Shown here: piece after piece, positions 36,233 through 45,004 of the stretch
Numbering within the stretch: position 1 is the stretch's first letter
How the letters are laid out: each line of letters starts with the position of its first letter
Source: UBA1672 sp964587815
GTDB taxonomy: Bacteria > Pseudomonadota > Alphaproteobacteria > Micavibrionales > Micavibrionaceae
DNA: 64,000 nucleotides
Direction: 5' to 3'
NCBI GenBank assembly: GCA_964587815.1
Contig: CAZPMH010000003.1
Span: forward strand, 62,001 to 126,000
Position numbers and translations under genes: made by a program
Notes under the pieces: model-generated
The model's input: only the letters and a program-made list of their open reading frames with translations
Databases searched by the model: none
What the model was told of the DNA's origin: nothing

Positions 36233-37002
36233 GTCAGACAGGGCTCCACGTCTCTCCTTTAGGTTTAGGAACGGTAAAATTTGGCCGTAACCAAGGCGTA
36301 AAGTACCCTGAGGGCTTCGATATTCCCGACGAAGACTTTCTCCACCAGCTCTTACAAAAGGCGCAGACCTTAGGCATCAATCTACTGGATACCGCACCAG
36401 CCTATGGAACCAGTGAAGAACGATTAGGCAGACTTTTAAAAGGAACAAGAGAAGAATGGGTCATCGTCGGCAAGGCCGGAGAGGAATTCGACGACGGTAA
36501 GTCACAATATATCTTCACGCCCGATCATTTCAAATTTAGCTTAGAAAGAAGCTTAAAGCGCTTAGATACTGATTACATTGACATTCTTCTCATCCATTCA
36601 GATGGAAATGACGAAAAAATTCTAAACAATAAAGATCTACTAAAAACAATGCACGACTTCAAAGATCAAGGGCTCGTGAAGGCCATCGGTGCATCAACAA
36701 AGACCGCATCGGGCGGCATAAAAGCCTTAGAATCTATGGACATCGTAATGGCCACCTACACCCCCGATTATATGGATGAAGAGCCTGTTCTGGATTACGC
36801 AAAATATAATAATAAAGGCACAATTTTGAAAAAGGTTCTTTCAAGCGGCCATAACCATAACGTTGCCGACGCGATGAACTTTGCATTCACCCACAGCGGC
36901 GTAAACACGGCAATCGTCGGCACAATAAACCCAACACACTTGGAACAAAACGTTAGAGCTGTGGAATCTGTTCTTCAGGCTCGGTCACCCGCACCAAAGT
37001 AA
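36214..37002 (+). CDS. Aldo/keto reductase
   Basis: The ATG at 36214 follows AGAGGA and gives 262 residues; a GTG at 36187 is also in frame. The AKR catalytic tetrad is visible as D59 and Y64 (LLDTAPAYG), K87 (VGKAG) and H128 (LLIHSDG). The C-terminal GVNTAIVGTINPTHLEQNV is the usual NADPH-binding end. It resembles the D-threo-aldose dehydrogenase branch; substrate unknown. It lies in a run of two oxidoreductases and a hydrolase behind secA. The final 50 bases overlap the convergent CNNM gene. Confidence 0.92.
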   Translation: MDKVELGQTGLHVSPLGLGTVKFGRNQGVKYPEGFDIPDEDFLHQLLQKAQTLGINLLDTAPAYGTSEERLGRLLKGTREEWVIVGKAGEEFDDGKSQYIFTPDHFKFSLERSLKRLDTDYIDILLIHSDGNDEKILNNKDLLKTMHDFKDQGLVKAIGASTKTASGGIKALESMDIVMATYTPDYMDEEPVLDYAKYNNKGTILKKVLSSGHNHNVADAMNFAFTHSGVNTAIVGTINPTHLEQNVRAVESVLQARSPAPK

Positions 37003-38233
37003 TCTGATTACGCTTCTTACGTATCACGTCAATTTGGAAATCGTGAAAACGGAATGATTGCCCTTCATCAGGCAGCATTTTTGACTCGAACAAAACCATC
37101 CCTGCAATCGTTGAATAGTCTTCATCAGGCAAACCCCAGTCAAATTCGCGGTTCAAGTCGCGAATAGTGACCTCACCGTCAATGAGGTAAGCGCCGTTCG
37201 CAGAACGCCGCACACCGGTCATTTCCTCATCATGCTCATCATCAATCTCGCCAACAATCTCCTCCAGAATATCTTCCAATGTCACAATGCCCATGAAGGA
37301 ACCATACTCATCGACGACCAACGCAAAATGCTCGCGCCGTTCCCGGAAAGCCTGCAACTGATCGTAAAGCGTTGTCGTCTCAGGAACAAACCACGGCGTC
37401 ATTAACATGCGCGGCAAATCTAACTTTTTGATATCACCGCTGACATTCATCAATTCCCTTAACAACTGCTTCGCATGTAAAACACCCACAATGTTATCAG
37501 GGTCATCCTTCCACAAAGGCAAACGCGTGTAAGGGCTGCTTAGAACCTCTTCAACGATCTCCTCGATCGGTAAATCAACATCCATCATCGCGACGTTTTT
37601 GCGGTGGATCATAATGTCTTCAATATCAACACTCGCAAGATCTAAAATTGAGCGCAGCATTGCGCGTTGCTCTTGTGTTTCTTGTTCAGGACCTTCATGC
37701 ATCTCAATCACACCGCGCAACAATTCCAGATGCGAGCCAACCCCCACATTTGAAATATCGATGCCGAATAACCTTAAAACACGTCGAACAATCCAGGTCA
37801 CCGTTTCCGTCACGGGCGCAAAAATGATAATCACCAAACGGATAGCAGGCGCAATACGCATCGACATTGTTTCGGCATGGTGGAACGCATAAGTCTTGGG
37901 CAAGACTTCCGCAAAGATAAGAACCAGCATGGTCATCACTACGGTCGCATAAACAACCCCTGCTGAGCCGAACAACGCCGTCAACAAGCTAGTCGTAAGC
38001 GCGGTAGCCAAGATGTTAACCAAGTTATTGCCGAGTAACAGCGCCCCAATCATACGGTCTTTCTCTGATCGAATGCGATTAACAAGCCCTGCGCGCTCAT
38101 TGCCCTCTTTTTCTTTCGCAGAAAGCCGAACCCGCGACGCAGCCGTCAAAGCTGTTTCAGATCCAGAAAAAAAAGCCGAAAGACACAGCAAACAAAACAC
38201 GCCAACGAGCGACAGAATAATTCCGATTTCCAT
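36953..38233 (-). CDS. CNNM / CBS-pair transporter (HlyC/CorC family)
   Basis: The 426-residue protein has an N-terminal CNNM membrane domain (about residues 1-185, four hydrophobic segments, with SGSETALTAASRVRLS), a CBS pair (about 200-325; MIHRKNVAMMD and FALVVDEYGSFMGIVTLEDILEEIVGEI) and a C-terminal CorC_HlyC domain (about 340-420). Members are involved in magnesium and cobalt handling. The order aroK-aroB-CNNM is widely conserved in Alphaproteobacteria. The stop region overlaps the aldo/keto reductase end by 50 bases. Confidence 0.92.
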   Translation of the reverse strand: MEIGIILSLVGVFCLLCLSAFFSGSETALTAASRVRLSAKEKEGNERAGLVNRIRSEKDRMIGALLLGNNLVNILATALTTSLLTALFGSAGVVYATVVMTMLVLIFAEVLPKTYAFHHAETMSMRIAPAIRLVIIIFAPVTETVTWIVRRVLRLFGIDISNVGVGSHLELLRGVIEMHEGPEQETQEQRAMLRSILDLASVDIEDIMIHRKNVAMMDVDLPIEEIVEEVLSSPYTRLPLWKDDPDNIVGVLHAKQLLRELMNVSGDIKKLDLPRMLMTPWFVPETTTLYDQLQAFRERREHFALVVDEYGSFMGIVTLEDILEEIVGEIDDEHDEEMTGVRRSANGAYLIDGEVTIRDLNREFDWGLPDEDYSTIAGMVLFESKMLPDEGQSFRFHDFQIDVIRKKRNQITLVRVTEPEEQIPQL

Positions 38234-38246
38234 TTATAAAAGTCCC

Positions 38247-39359
38247 CTAACCTGTAAATACTTTCCCATGAAGCGAATCTTTTAATACCTCTCGCACGAG
38301 AGGCTCTTGAACGTCTTTCGAAACAAACGCATCGCCAATCGCCCGCACGAGAATAAATACCATCGTGTTATCCGTGGCCTTTTTATCTTTGCGCATAGTC
38401 TCAATGAGATCATCAATATTCGCATCAATATCACCCGCATGCGTTGGTAAGCCTACCTGCGAAAAATGCTGCACAACACGGCGGACATCTTGCCCCGAAC
38501 AAAGTCCCATTCGCATCGAAAGGTCGAACGCCATAACCGTTCCGATCGCAACGCCCTCACCATGCAGCAAACGTCCGTCATAGCCCATCGCTGCTTCCAA
38601 AGCATGCCCAAAAGTGTGACCTAAATTAAGCAAAGCACGCTTGCCCTGCTCTTTCTCGTCAGCTTCAACAATCGCAGCTTTTGCCAAACAGCTTTGCGCA
38701 ACCGCCTCGATAATAGCTTCACGATCCAGAGCCGCAACAGCTCGCCCGTGCTCTTCAAGCCATTCGAAAAACTCAAAATCACCAAGCAAGCCATATTTCA
38801 CAATCTCTGCATATCCCGCCAAAACCTGTCGCTCAGGCAAGGTTTTCAAAGTATCAAGATCGGCAAAAACCGCCGCTGGCTGATAAAAACTACCAACAAG
38901 ATTTTTACCGTATTCCGTATTGATACCTGTCTTGCCACCTACGGAACTATCCACCTGCGCCAACAAAGACGTCGGAATTTGCACATATGGCACACCGCGT
39001 AAAACAGTAGACGCCGCAAACCCGGCCAAATCACCAATAACACCGCCACCAAGAGCAAACACAACAGAATTGCGATGGATACCGTGTGAGAGCATCCATT
39101 TGTGACATTCCTGAAAACGCTCAAATGATTTTGTTCCTTCACCAAAAGGAAGAACAAGAACTTCGCAAAGCCCGACACCTGCCTTTTCCAGATTATCTTT
39201 CAAAACAGGTGCATAGCGCGCAACATTTTCATCTGTGATAATAAAGGCTTTACGCCCTTGAATATCAAAAGGCAAGTTTTCAGCAACACGGCCCAAAAGC
39301 ACCCCATCAATAAAAATCGGGTAGCTGCGCGCACCTAAATCAATTTCAATTTTTTGCAT
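38247..39359 (-). CDS. aroB: 3-dehydroquinate synthase
   Basis: AroB closes the ring of DAHP in the second shikimate step, using NAD and a metal. The 370-residue protein has SHGIHRNSVVFALGGGVIGDLAGFAAST, VPTTLL-like VQIPTSLLAQVDSSVGGKTGIN, and the metal ligands in NLGHTFGHALEA and LLHGEGVAIG. The chosen ATG at 39359 gives MQKIEIDLG. It follows aroK by 21 bases and precedes the CNNM gene by 13 bases. Confidence 0.97.
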   Translation of the reverse strand: MQKIEIDLGARSYPIFIDGVLLGRVAENLPFDIQGRKAFIITDENVARYAPVLKDNLEKAGVGLCEVLVLPFGEGTKSFERFQECHKWMLSHGIHRNSVVFALGGGVIGDLAGFAASTVLRGVPYVQIPTSLLAQVDSSVGGKTGINTEYGKNLVGSFYQPAAVFADLDTLKTLPERQVLAGYAEIVKYGLLGDFEFFEWLEEHGRAVAALDREAIIEAVAQSCLAKAAIVEADEKEQGKRALLNLGHTFGHALEAAMGYDGRLLHGEGVAIGTVMAFDLSMRMGLCSGQDVRRVVQHFSQVGLPTHAGDIDANIDDLIETMRKDKKATDNTMVFILVRAIGDAFVSKDVQEPLVREVLKDSLHGKVFTG

Positions 39360-39380
39360 AACCGTATTGGTCTTTCCTAA

Positions 39381-39929
39381 TCAGGCTTTTAAAACATGTT
39401 CTTTATAAGCCGCAATAATTGCCTCGACAACATTCAAAACAGCCTCATCGCCGTTCTCATTATTATCGATATGAATATCAGCCACAGAATAAAGCATACT
39501 GCGTTTATCAATCAGTTCAGCCAAACGCTCTCTTAAGTTATCACTGCGCAACAAAGGGCGCGTCGTATCGCTCTTCAAACGATTAAACAGAACATCGATA
39601 TCGCTTTTGATCCAAACCGAGAATGCGTGATCTCTTATAACCTCTCTATTCGCATCGCTCAAAACAACGCCACCACCCGAAGAAATCACAACATCATTCT
39701 GGCGCACCAAGTCCATAAGCAACGCAGATTCAAGGTCACGAAAATAAGCCTCACCTTTTGCATCAAAGATATCTGCGACTGAAGCACCCTCTTGGTCTTC
39801 GATTAGCGCATCCATGTCCGCAAAACGCATGCCCCTTTTCTCTGATAAAACACGACCAATATGGCTCTTGCCGCACCCCATCATTCCAAGCAACATTAAC
39901 GGCTTTTGATTACTTAAATTTTCCATCAT
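39381..39929 (-). CDS. aroK: Shikimate kinase
   Basis: AroK phosphorylates shikimate with ATP. The 182-residue protein has the P-loop GMMGCGKS (15-22), the shikimate-binding DMDALIE and RDLES segments, SSGGGVVL, and TTRPLLR in the lid region. It is the first gene of the leftward aroK-aroB-CNNM unit. Two Met codons begin the frame (MMEN), so the start may shift by one. Confidence 0.96.
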   Translation of the reverse strand: MMENLSNQKPLMLLGMMGCGKSHIGRVLSEKRGMRFADMDALIEDQEGASVADIFDAKGEAYFRDLESALLMDLVRQNDVVISSGGGVVLSDANREVIRDHAFSVWIKSDIDVLFNRLKSDTTRPLLRSDNLRERLAELIDKRSMLYSVADIHIDNNENGDEAVLNVVEAIIAAYKEHVLKA

Positions 39930-40039
39930 CCCCAGACTTTAAGGTGCAAATAACTTCTAATCTATACTTTGCAAAATGCTTTTGATATAAACACAGTCAT
40001 AGTGATATACGATATAACAAAAAAGATGAAGCAAAACAC

Positions 40040-40177
40040 GTGATTGCATCCCTTGGAAAATTAATACTGCTTGCCCTTGCCATAGTTATACTCGGTGCTG
40101 TTGCATTTTTATCATTTAAAGATGTGAATATACCCACAAGAACAGTGACAAAAACAATCGCTTACCAAGACCTGTAA
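40040..40177 (+). CDS. Small single-span membrane protein
   Basis: A GTG at 40040 opens a 45-residue frame ending TAA at 40175-40177. Residues 3-25 are a strong hydrophobic helix; the tail has DVNIPTRTVTKTI and a short polar end. This one-helix plus DIPxPTxxVxK-type tail matches, as I recall it, a small conserved alphaproteobacterial membrane protein. The evidence is pattern only, and no clear Shine-Dalgarno precedes the GTG. Confidence 0.5.
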   Translation: MIASLGKLILLALAIVILGAVAFLSFKDVNIPTRTVTKTIAYQDL

Positions 40178-40283
40178 ACAGCTGAAAACCAAGGGTTTTC
40201 TAAAAATCAAAATATTATAGAAAATATTGACAAGAGCATAGGCAATAGTCCATAAAAATTAGAAGAGATTTATGAAAATGGCT

Positions 40284-40312
40284 TTGACTCTGATATAAAT
40301 TGAATTTATATC
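40284..40312 (+). promoter_or_regulatory. xerD: Predicted xerD promoter
   Basis: TTGACT (40284-40289), 17 bases, then TATATC (40307-40312), the same -10 hexamer as the predicted secA promoter. The ATG of xerD is 116 bases past the -10, giving a leader of about 110 bases. A second promoter-like pair, TTGACA-N18-CATAAA, lies at 40227-40256. Confidence 0.55.
40292..40312. promoter_or_regulatory. Perfect 10-bp dyad over the xerD promoter
   Basis: GATATAAATT (40292-40301), one central G, and AATTTATATC (40303-40312) are exact reverse complements. The dyad covers the spacer and the whole -10 of the predicted promoter, the layout of a repressor operator. The binding protein is unknown. Confidence 0.55.
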
Positions 40313-40392
40313 AATGCGAAAATGTTCAAAAATTTATTGAGTAAGACTAAAAATAATTTGCAATGTTGCGGATTAAGACAAAAATTACGAAA

Positions 40393-40410
40393 GCTCTGTA
40401 AAATCAGAGC
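40393..40410 (+). promoter_or_regulatory. Stem-loop beside the xerD ribosome site
   Basis: GCTCTG (40393-40398) and CAGAGC (40405-40410) form a 6-bp stem with a 6-base loop, three bases before the GAGGAG Shine-Dalgarno (40414-40419) of xerD. It could tune translation; no T run follows, so it is not a terminator. Confidence 0.4.
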
Positions 40411-40428
40411 ACTGAGGAGATATTGAAT

Positions 40429-41412
40429 ATGGCAAGACCAGGCCGCCCGGCAAAGCCAAAGCCAAACCTAAACCCGCTTGTTGACGCATTCCTTGATATG
40501 CTGACAGCCGAGCGTGGCGTCGCCCATAACACGCGTCAAGCCTATTGGCGCGACCTTGCTGATGTCTCCTTATTCTTAAAAAATGAGAAAAACAGTGACA
40601 TTGATCGTGCAACAACCGACGAATTAAAAGCCTACATCAAAGACTTAAGCGAAAAGTCCAACAGCAAAAACAAAGGCAAAATTGCTGTACGCACAATTGC
40701 ACGCCGACTTTCCGCCCTCCGTCAATTTTACCGCTATTTAATTTCAGAAGGCATTCGTGAAGACGACCCGACATCCACAATTGAAAGCCCAAAACAAGGC
40801 AGAACGCTTCCTAAAACGCTAACTGAGGAAGAAGTAAACAATCTCATTAAAACCGCCTCTAAGAAAGAAACCGCAGAAGGCGTGCGTTTGGTCTGTTTGC
40901 TTGAAATGATTTATGCAACAGGTTTGCGTGTATCTGAACTGGTTAGCTTAAAGACATCAGCCATCGGCGAGACAAGCGAAATGATTATCGTGAAGGGCAA
41001 GGCCGGGCGGGAAAGAATCGTGCCTCTATCTGAACCTGCGCAAGATGCCCTAAAAAAATATCTCGGCGTCCGTAAAGAGCATACCGGAAATGACGATAAA
41101 GATAACAAATGGTTGTTCCCGTCAAAAACCTCTAACAGCGGCCACTTAACCCGACAAAGATTTGCACAACTGCTAAAAGATTTGTCCAAAGAAGCCGGAA
41201 TAGAAGATGGACGTGTCAGCCCGCATGTGCTAAGACACGCTTTTGCAACACATCTTTTGAATAACGGGGCGGATTTACGCTCAGTACAAAAAATGTTAGG
41301 ACATGCAGACATCGCGACAACCCAGATTTATACACATATCATGGGTGAAAAAGCGAAAGAGACAGTTGAGGAAAAACACCCGCTGTCGAAAAAAACAGGT
41401 TCAAAAAAATAA
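40429..41412 (+). CDS. xerD: Tyrosine recombinase XerD
   Basis: XerD, with XerC, resolves chromosome dimers at dif. The ATG at 40429 is 9 bases after GAGGAG and gives 327 residues; a TTG at 40423 is in frame but too close to that site. The catalytic set is complete and spaced as in E. coli XerD: R167 (ATGLRVSEL), K189/K191 (VKGKAGRER), H266 and R269 (HVLRH), H292 (LGHADI), Y301 (IYTHI). The N-terminal SAM-like domain spans about 15-115. It stands alone upstream of accA, so a chromosomal housekeeping role is likely, not a mobile element. Confidence 0.95.
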   Translation: MARPGRPAKPKPNLNPLVDAFLDMLTAERGVAHNTRQAYWRDLADVSLFLKNEKNSDIDRATTDELKAYIKDLSEKSNSKNKGKIAVRTIARRLSALRQFYRYLISEGIREDDPTSTIESPKQGRTLPKTLTEEEVNNLIKTASKKETAEGVRLVCLLEMIYATGLRVSELVSLKTSAIGETSEMIIVKGKAGRERIVPLSEPAQDALKKYLGVRKEHTGNDDKDNKWLFPSKTSNSGHLTRQRFAQLLKDLSKEAGIEDGRVSPHVLRHAFATHLLNNGADLRSVQKMLGHADIATTQIYTHIMGEKAKETVEEKHPLSKKTGSKK

Positions 41413-41470
41413 ATCGAATTTGTGCGCTAAAGGCGACATTTTCGATAAAATAAAAAGAAAAGGCTGAAAA

Positions 41471-42418
41471 ATGAGCCAACTTGACTTCGAAAAACCAATT
41501 TTAGAACTGGAAAGTAAAATTTCAGAGCTCCGCCACGTCAACAGCGATTCAGAAGTAAACATCGCTGAAGAAATAAAGCGTATGCAAAGCAAGGCGGATA
41601 AGCTACTGAAACAAACATACAGCAAACTAACACCTGACCAAAAAGTACAGGTCGCACGCCACCAGAATCGCCCGCACATGATTGATTATGTAGAAAGCAT
41701 GATTGATGATTTCATGCCCTTGGCAGGTGACAGAAATTTTGCCGAAGACCACGCCGTAATCGGCGGGCTTGGCCGCTTTCGCGGACAGTCATGTATCGTG
41801 ATTGGCCAAGAAAAAGGAAACGACACCGAAAGCCGCATCAAAAGAAATTTCGGCATGGTTCGCCCTGAAGGATATCGCAAGGCACAACGCCTGATGAAAA
41901 TGGCACACCAATTCCAACTTCCTGTAATTACTCTTGTTGATACAGCCGGCGCATATCCCGGCATGGGCGCGGAAGAGCGTGGTCAATCAGAAGCAATCGC
42001 AAAATCTATCGAGACATGCCTACGTACCGAGGTGCCGATTATTTCCGTTGTCATCGGCGAAGGCGGCTCAGGCGGCGCAGTTGCAATCGCCGTTGCTGAT
42101 AAAATCTACATGCTGGAACATTCCATATACTCCGTCATCTCACCCGAAGGTTGCGCGTCAATTTTATGGCGCAGCGGAGACTTCGCAAAGGAAGCAGCAA
42201 CCGCACTAAAACTCACAGCGCAAGATTTGCATGAAATGAAACTGATCGACGCAATCATCGAAGAGCCGGTCGGCGGCGCGCACCGCAAAAAAGAAGACAC
42301 GATCCAAGCTGTCTCGGATCAGATCCAAAAAGGACTGGAAGAGATGACACCATGGAACAGAGAAAAAATCATCAAATCACGCCGCGAAAAATTCTTAAAA
42401 TTCGGCAGAGATCTTTAA
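41471..42418 (+). CDS. accA: Acetyl-CoA carboxylase carboxyltransferase subunit alpha
   Basis: AccA with AccD moves the carboxyl group from biotin to acetyl-CoA, the first committed step of fatty acid synthesis. The 315-residue protein has the helical N-terminus (MSQLDFEKPILELESKI) and RPHMIDYVESMIDDFMPLAGDR. It also has the crotonase-fold core with MVRPEGYRKAQRLMKMA, LVDTAGAYPGMGAEERGQ, GEGGSGGAVAIAVAD and SVISPEGCASILWR. Length and order are normal. Confidence 0.97.
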   Translation: MSQLDFEKPILELESKISELRHVNSDSEVNIAEEIKRMQSKADKLLKQTYSKLTPDQKVQVARHQNRPHMIDYVESMIDDFMPLAGDRNFAEDHAVIGGLGRFRGQSCIVIGQEKGNDTESRIKRNFGMVRPEGYRKAQRLMKMAHQFQLPVITLVDTAGAYPGMGAEERGQSEAIAKSIETCLRTEVPIISVVIGEGGSGGAVAIAVADKIYMLEHSIYSVISPEGCASILWRSGDFAKEAATALKLTAQDLHEMKLIDAIIEEPVGGAHRKKEDTIQAVSDQIQKGLEEMTPWNREKIIKSRREKFLKFGRDL

Positions 42419-42465
42419 GAACTTAACGTTCGTAAAAAATCTAAAATCGATAAATGTGTTTCAGC

Positions 42466-42894
42466 TTAATTTGAAACATGCTGACTTTTAGGAAAAGTTA
42501 AATCCCGGTTATCGTGATCAGTATTTGCGCTTGTCATATCAGAAAAATCAAAAGAAAGCCGCGCGCGTTTACGCATCGCGTTGAAATCACCATGCCCGGC
42601 TTCTGCATGCCCCTGCTCCGTCGTCGCTGCACGAAAATAAAGCATAAGAAAAACTCTAATCGCCGCAGTCAAGGAAGTGTTATCACTTTTACGAACATAA
42701 ATTAAAGAGCACAAGTCATGCACGCTACAGGATTCACGTCGCGCAATATCACGCAAGGCAACCCACATTTCAGGTTCTAAACGCACAGATGTTCTACGAT
42801 TTAACACTGTTATATTTCGGCTTATCAAAGAACTGGATGAGCCAGAAGAATTCGAAACCGAAGTTTCCGAATGAGCACTACCATTATAAGTCAT
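42466..42894 (-). CDS. Ribbon-helix-helix domain protein (RHH_4)
   Basis: From the ATG at 42894 (a GTG at 42909 is in frame) the protein has 142 residues. The middle contains the RHH_4 pattern RRTSVRLEPEMWVALRDIA, then SVHDLCSLI, then SLTAAIRVFLMLYFRAA, known from alphaproteobacterial ribbon-helix-helix proteins. The N-terminus is Ser-rich and the C-terminus polar. A DNA-binding regulator is the likely role; the targets are unknown. It is convergent with accA. Confidence 0.82.
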   Translation of the reverse strand: MTYNGSAHSETSVSNSSGSSSSLISRNITVLNRRTSVRLEPEMWVALRDIARRESCSVHDLCSLIYVRKSDNTSLTAAIRVFLMLYFRAATTEQGHAEAGHGDFNAMRKRARLSFDFSDMTSANTDHDNRDLTFPKSQHVSN

Positions 42895-42984
42895 TGTTTT
42901 TGATCCCACACAATCATTTAGATTACTCTCTCACACTTAAAGAAAGTAACGCATTAAAAAACACAATGCAACCATAAGATTTTA

Positions 42985-43236
42985 TTATTTCAAATTTAGA
43001 GAAAGCGCGTGAATAGCCTTCATTTCCTCAGACAAAGCGTTATAAATTTCTCTTTGCTTTGAAAGTCGTGAAGCACCCTTAAAATTACCGCCATGCATAA
43101 CAACCTTGAAATGGCTCTCTCCTGAACCATCATCACCTGCATGACCATGATGCTTATTGCTTTCATTTACAACCTCAAGACAATCCGGCGAAAAATAATG
43201 CTGCAGCTTTTCTTCTATTTGAGATTGCATCGACAT
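42985..43236 (-). CDS. bolA: BolA family protein
   Basis: The ATG at 43236 gives 83 residues (MSMQSQIEEKL). The BolA fold shows as CLEVVNESNKHHGHAG, SHFKVVMHGGNFKGASRLSKQREIY and a C-terminal helix AIHALSLNLK. The HGH and later His are candidate iron-sulfur ligands with a monothiol glutaredoxin. It is divergent from the J-protein gene. BolA proteins link Fe-S handling with shape and biofilm regulation. Confidence 0.92.
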   Translation of the reverse strand: MSMQSQIEEKLQHYFSPDCLEVVNESNKHHGHAGDDGSGESHFKVVMHGGNFKGASRLSKQREIYNALSEEMKAIHALSLNLK

Positions 43237-43298
43237 AAGGCGCACTTTCGCTATATTTCAGATTTGATGAAAAATATAATTACAGATATAATGAGAAA

Positions 43299-43904
43299 AT
43301 GCCAAAAATTATTTTAAAACATAAATCTCCGGAATATGCAGACGATGCCCCTAAGGCGGAAACGTGCACATGTGATATGCCCAATTGCACACTTGATGGA
43401 GAGCATAAAGCACCCAAACACAGGGGCTTAAATGAATATTACATGTTTTGCGCCGAACATATAAAAGAATACAACAAGGCTTGGAATTTCTTTTCAGGCA
43501 TGTCGAACAAAGAAGTCCAAGATCATATCTACAGTAGCTATTACGGCGACAGGCCGACCTGGAAAGCAACGGATAAAATATCAGAAGAAGAACTCTATCG
43601 TGCCGCACGCAATGAGTATTATTTTGGCGAGAAAGCAAAAACAGAAGAAAAGCACAAAAAACGAGACTTCTACGGAGACACGACAACACCCGAATATGAA
43701 GCCATGTCCATTATGGGCTTATCTCCTCCTGTTACGCTTGATGAGATCAAAACCAAGTACAAAAAGCTCGCAAAAAAATATCATCCCGACTTAAATAAAG
43801 ATAATCCAAAGGCAGAGGAGCTTCTCAAAGAGATCAATATGGCGTATACCATATTGAAACTTGCGTTTGAGGAGTATAAAAACCTTCCCGAAAACGCAGT
43901 TTAA
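43299..43904 (+). CDS. J-domain (DnaJ-like) protein
   Basis: The 201-residue protein ends in a J domain (about residues 133-196: MSIMGLSPPVTLDEIKTKY, the HPD at 162-164, then LLKEINMAYTILK), so it should stimulate an Hsp70. The N-terminus has four Cys (C23, C25, C30, C51) in a region that may bind metal, with LNEYYMFCAEHIKEYNKAWNFF typical of the alphaproteobacterial group. The gene precedes cobS, a conserved order in Alphaproteobacteria. It is divergent from bolA. Confidence 0.9.
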   Translation: MPKIILKHKSPEYADDAPKAETCTCDMPNCTLDGEHKAPKHRGLNEYYMFCAEHIKEYNKAWNFFSGMSNKEVQDHIYSSYYGDRPTWKATDKISEEELYRAARNEYYFGEKAKTEEKHKKRDFYGDTTTPEYEAMSIMGLSPPVTLDEIKTKYKKLAKKYHPDLNKDNPKAEELLKEINMAYTILKLAFEEYKNLPENAV

Positions 43905-43938
43905 AAAGCAAAACGATTAAAAAACGTTAGAGAGCCTC

Positions 43939-45000
43939 ATGGAAAACACTGCTGATAATTTGGACAAAGAAAAAGAATCAAAGCGCGGGATGTCATTCAG
44001 CATTACGCAAATCAAGGCCAAAGAAGGCAAATACACGTCGATTCCTGATGTAAAATATAACGTACGCGAAACCTTCGGTCTGGATATTGACTGGGAAGTG
44101 CCGGGCTTTAGCGAGGACACACCAAACGTACCCGATGCCGACCCAACCTACAAATTTGACCATGACACAACACTCGCAATCCTAGCGGGTTTTGCCTATA
44201 ACCGCCGCGTGATGATACAAGGCTATCACGGAACAGGTAAATCAACACATATTGAACAAGTAGCCTCTCGACTAAATTGGCCGTGCGTTCGAATAAACCT
44301 CGACAGCCACGTCAGCCGCGTCGACCTTATCGGTAAAGACACCATCGTTTTGCAAGAAGGCAAGCAAATCACACAATGGAAGGAAGGGCTTCTGCCTTGG
44401 TCAATCCAAAACCCTGTCGCCCTTGTTTTTGATGAATATGATGCAGGTCGGCCAGACGTTATGTTTGTAATCCAACGAATTTTGGAAGCTGAAGGGAAGC
44501 TAACCCTACTCGATCAAAACATGGTCATTCGCCCACACCCTGCTTTCCGTTTGTTTGCAACCAGCAACACAATCGGGCTTGGCGACACATCAGGACTTTA
44601 CCACGGTACGCAACAAATAAACCAAGGCCAGATGGACCGTTGGAACGTTGTAACAACGCTTAACTACCTGCCACACGATGACGAAGCAGCCATCGTTTTA
44701 GCAAAGCTACCTGAATTCGATACGGACCAAGGACGTGACACGATCAGTAAAATGGTCACCCTCGCCGATTTAACCCGCGAAGGTTTCGTCAACGGTGATT
44801 TATCAACCCTGATGTCTCCGCGTACAGTCATCGCGTGGGGCGAAAACATGCAAATATTCAAAGATCGCGAACTCGCTTTTAGATTGGCATTCTTAAATAA
44901 ATGTGACGAATCAGAACGCCCGATCATCGCAGAATATTATCAACGATGCTTTGGCATAGACCTGCCACAGAGCGCGATCAGAAATATTGCTGTGCCATAA
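43939..45000 (+). CDS. cobS: Cobaltochelatase-type AAA+ ATPase CobS
   Basis: CobS is the AAA+ subunit of the CobNST aerobic cobaltochelatase. The 353-residue protein has the N-terminal CobS domain (SIPDVKYNVRETFGLDIDWEVPGF), Walker A GYHGTGKST (95-103), Walker B LVFDEYDAG, and the MoxR-like sensor region RLFATSNTIGLGD. cobT follows at 47211 after two inserted genes. No cobN or other cobalamin genes are in the window, so whether it really makes cobalamin cannot be said; such CobS/CobT pairs may have other roles. Confidence 0.92.
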   Translation: MENTADNLDKEKESKRGMSFSITQIKAKEGKYTSIPDVKYNVRETFGLDIDWEVPGFSEDTPNVPDADPTYKFDHDTTLAILAGFAYNRRVMIQGYHGTGKSTHIEQVASRLNWPCVRINLDSHVSRVDLIGKDTIVLQEGKQITQWKEGLLPWSIQNPVALVFDEYDAGRPDVMFVIQRILEAEGKLTLLDQNMVIRPHPAFRLFATSNTIGLGDTSGLYHGTQQINQGQMDRWNVVTTLNYLPHDDEAAIVLAKLPEFDTDQGRDTISKMVTLADLTREGFVNGDLSTLMSPRTVIAWGENMQIFKDRELAFRLAFLNKCDESERPIIAEYYQRCFGIDLPQSAIRNIAVP

Positions 45001-45004
45001 AGCC

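Noticed and set aside
42457..42478. TGTTTCA/TGAAACA inverted repeat at the end of the RHH_4 gene
   Set aside because: AT-rich stem overlapping a coding end and lacking a T run on either strand; not convincing as a terminator.
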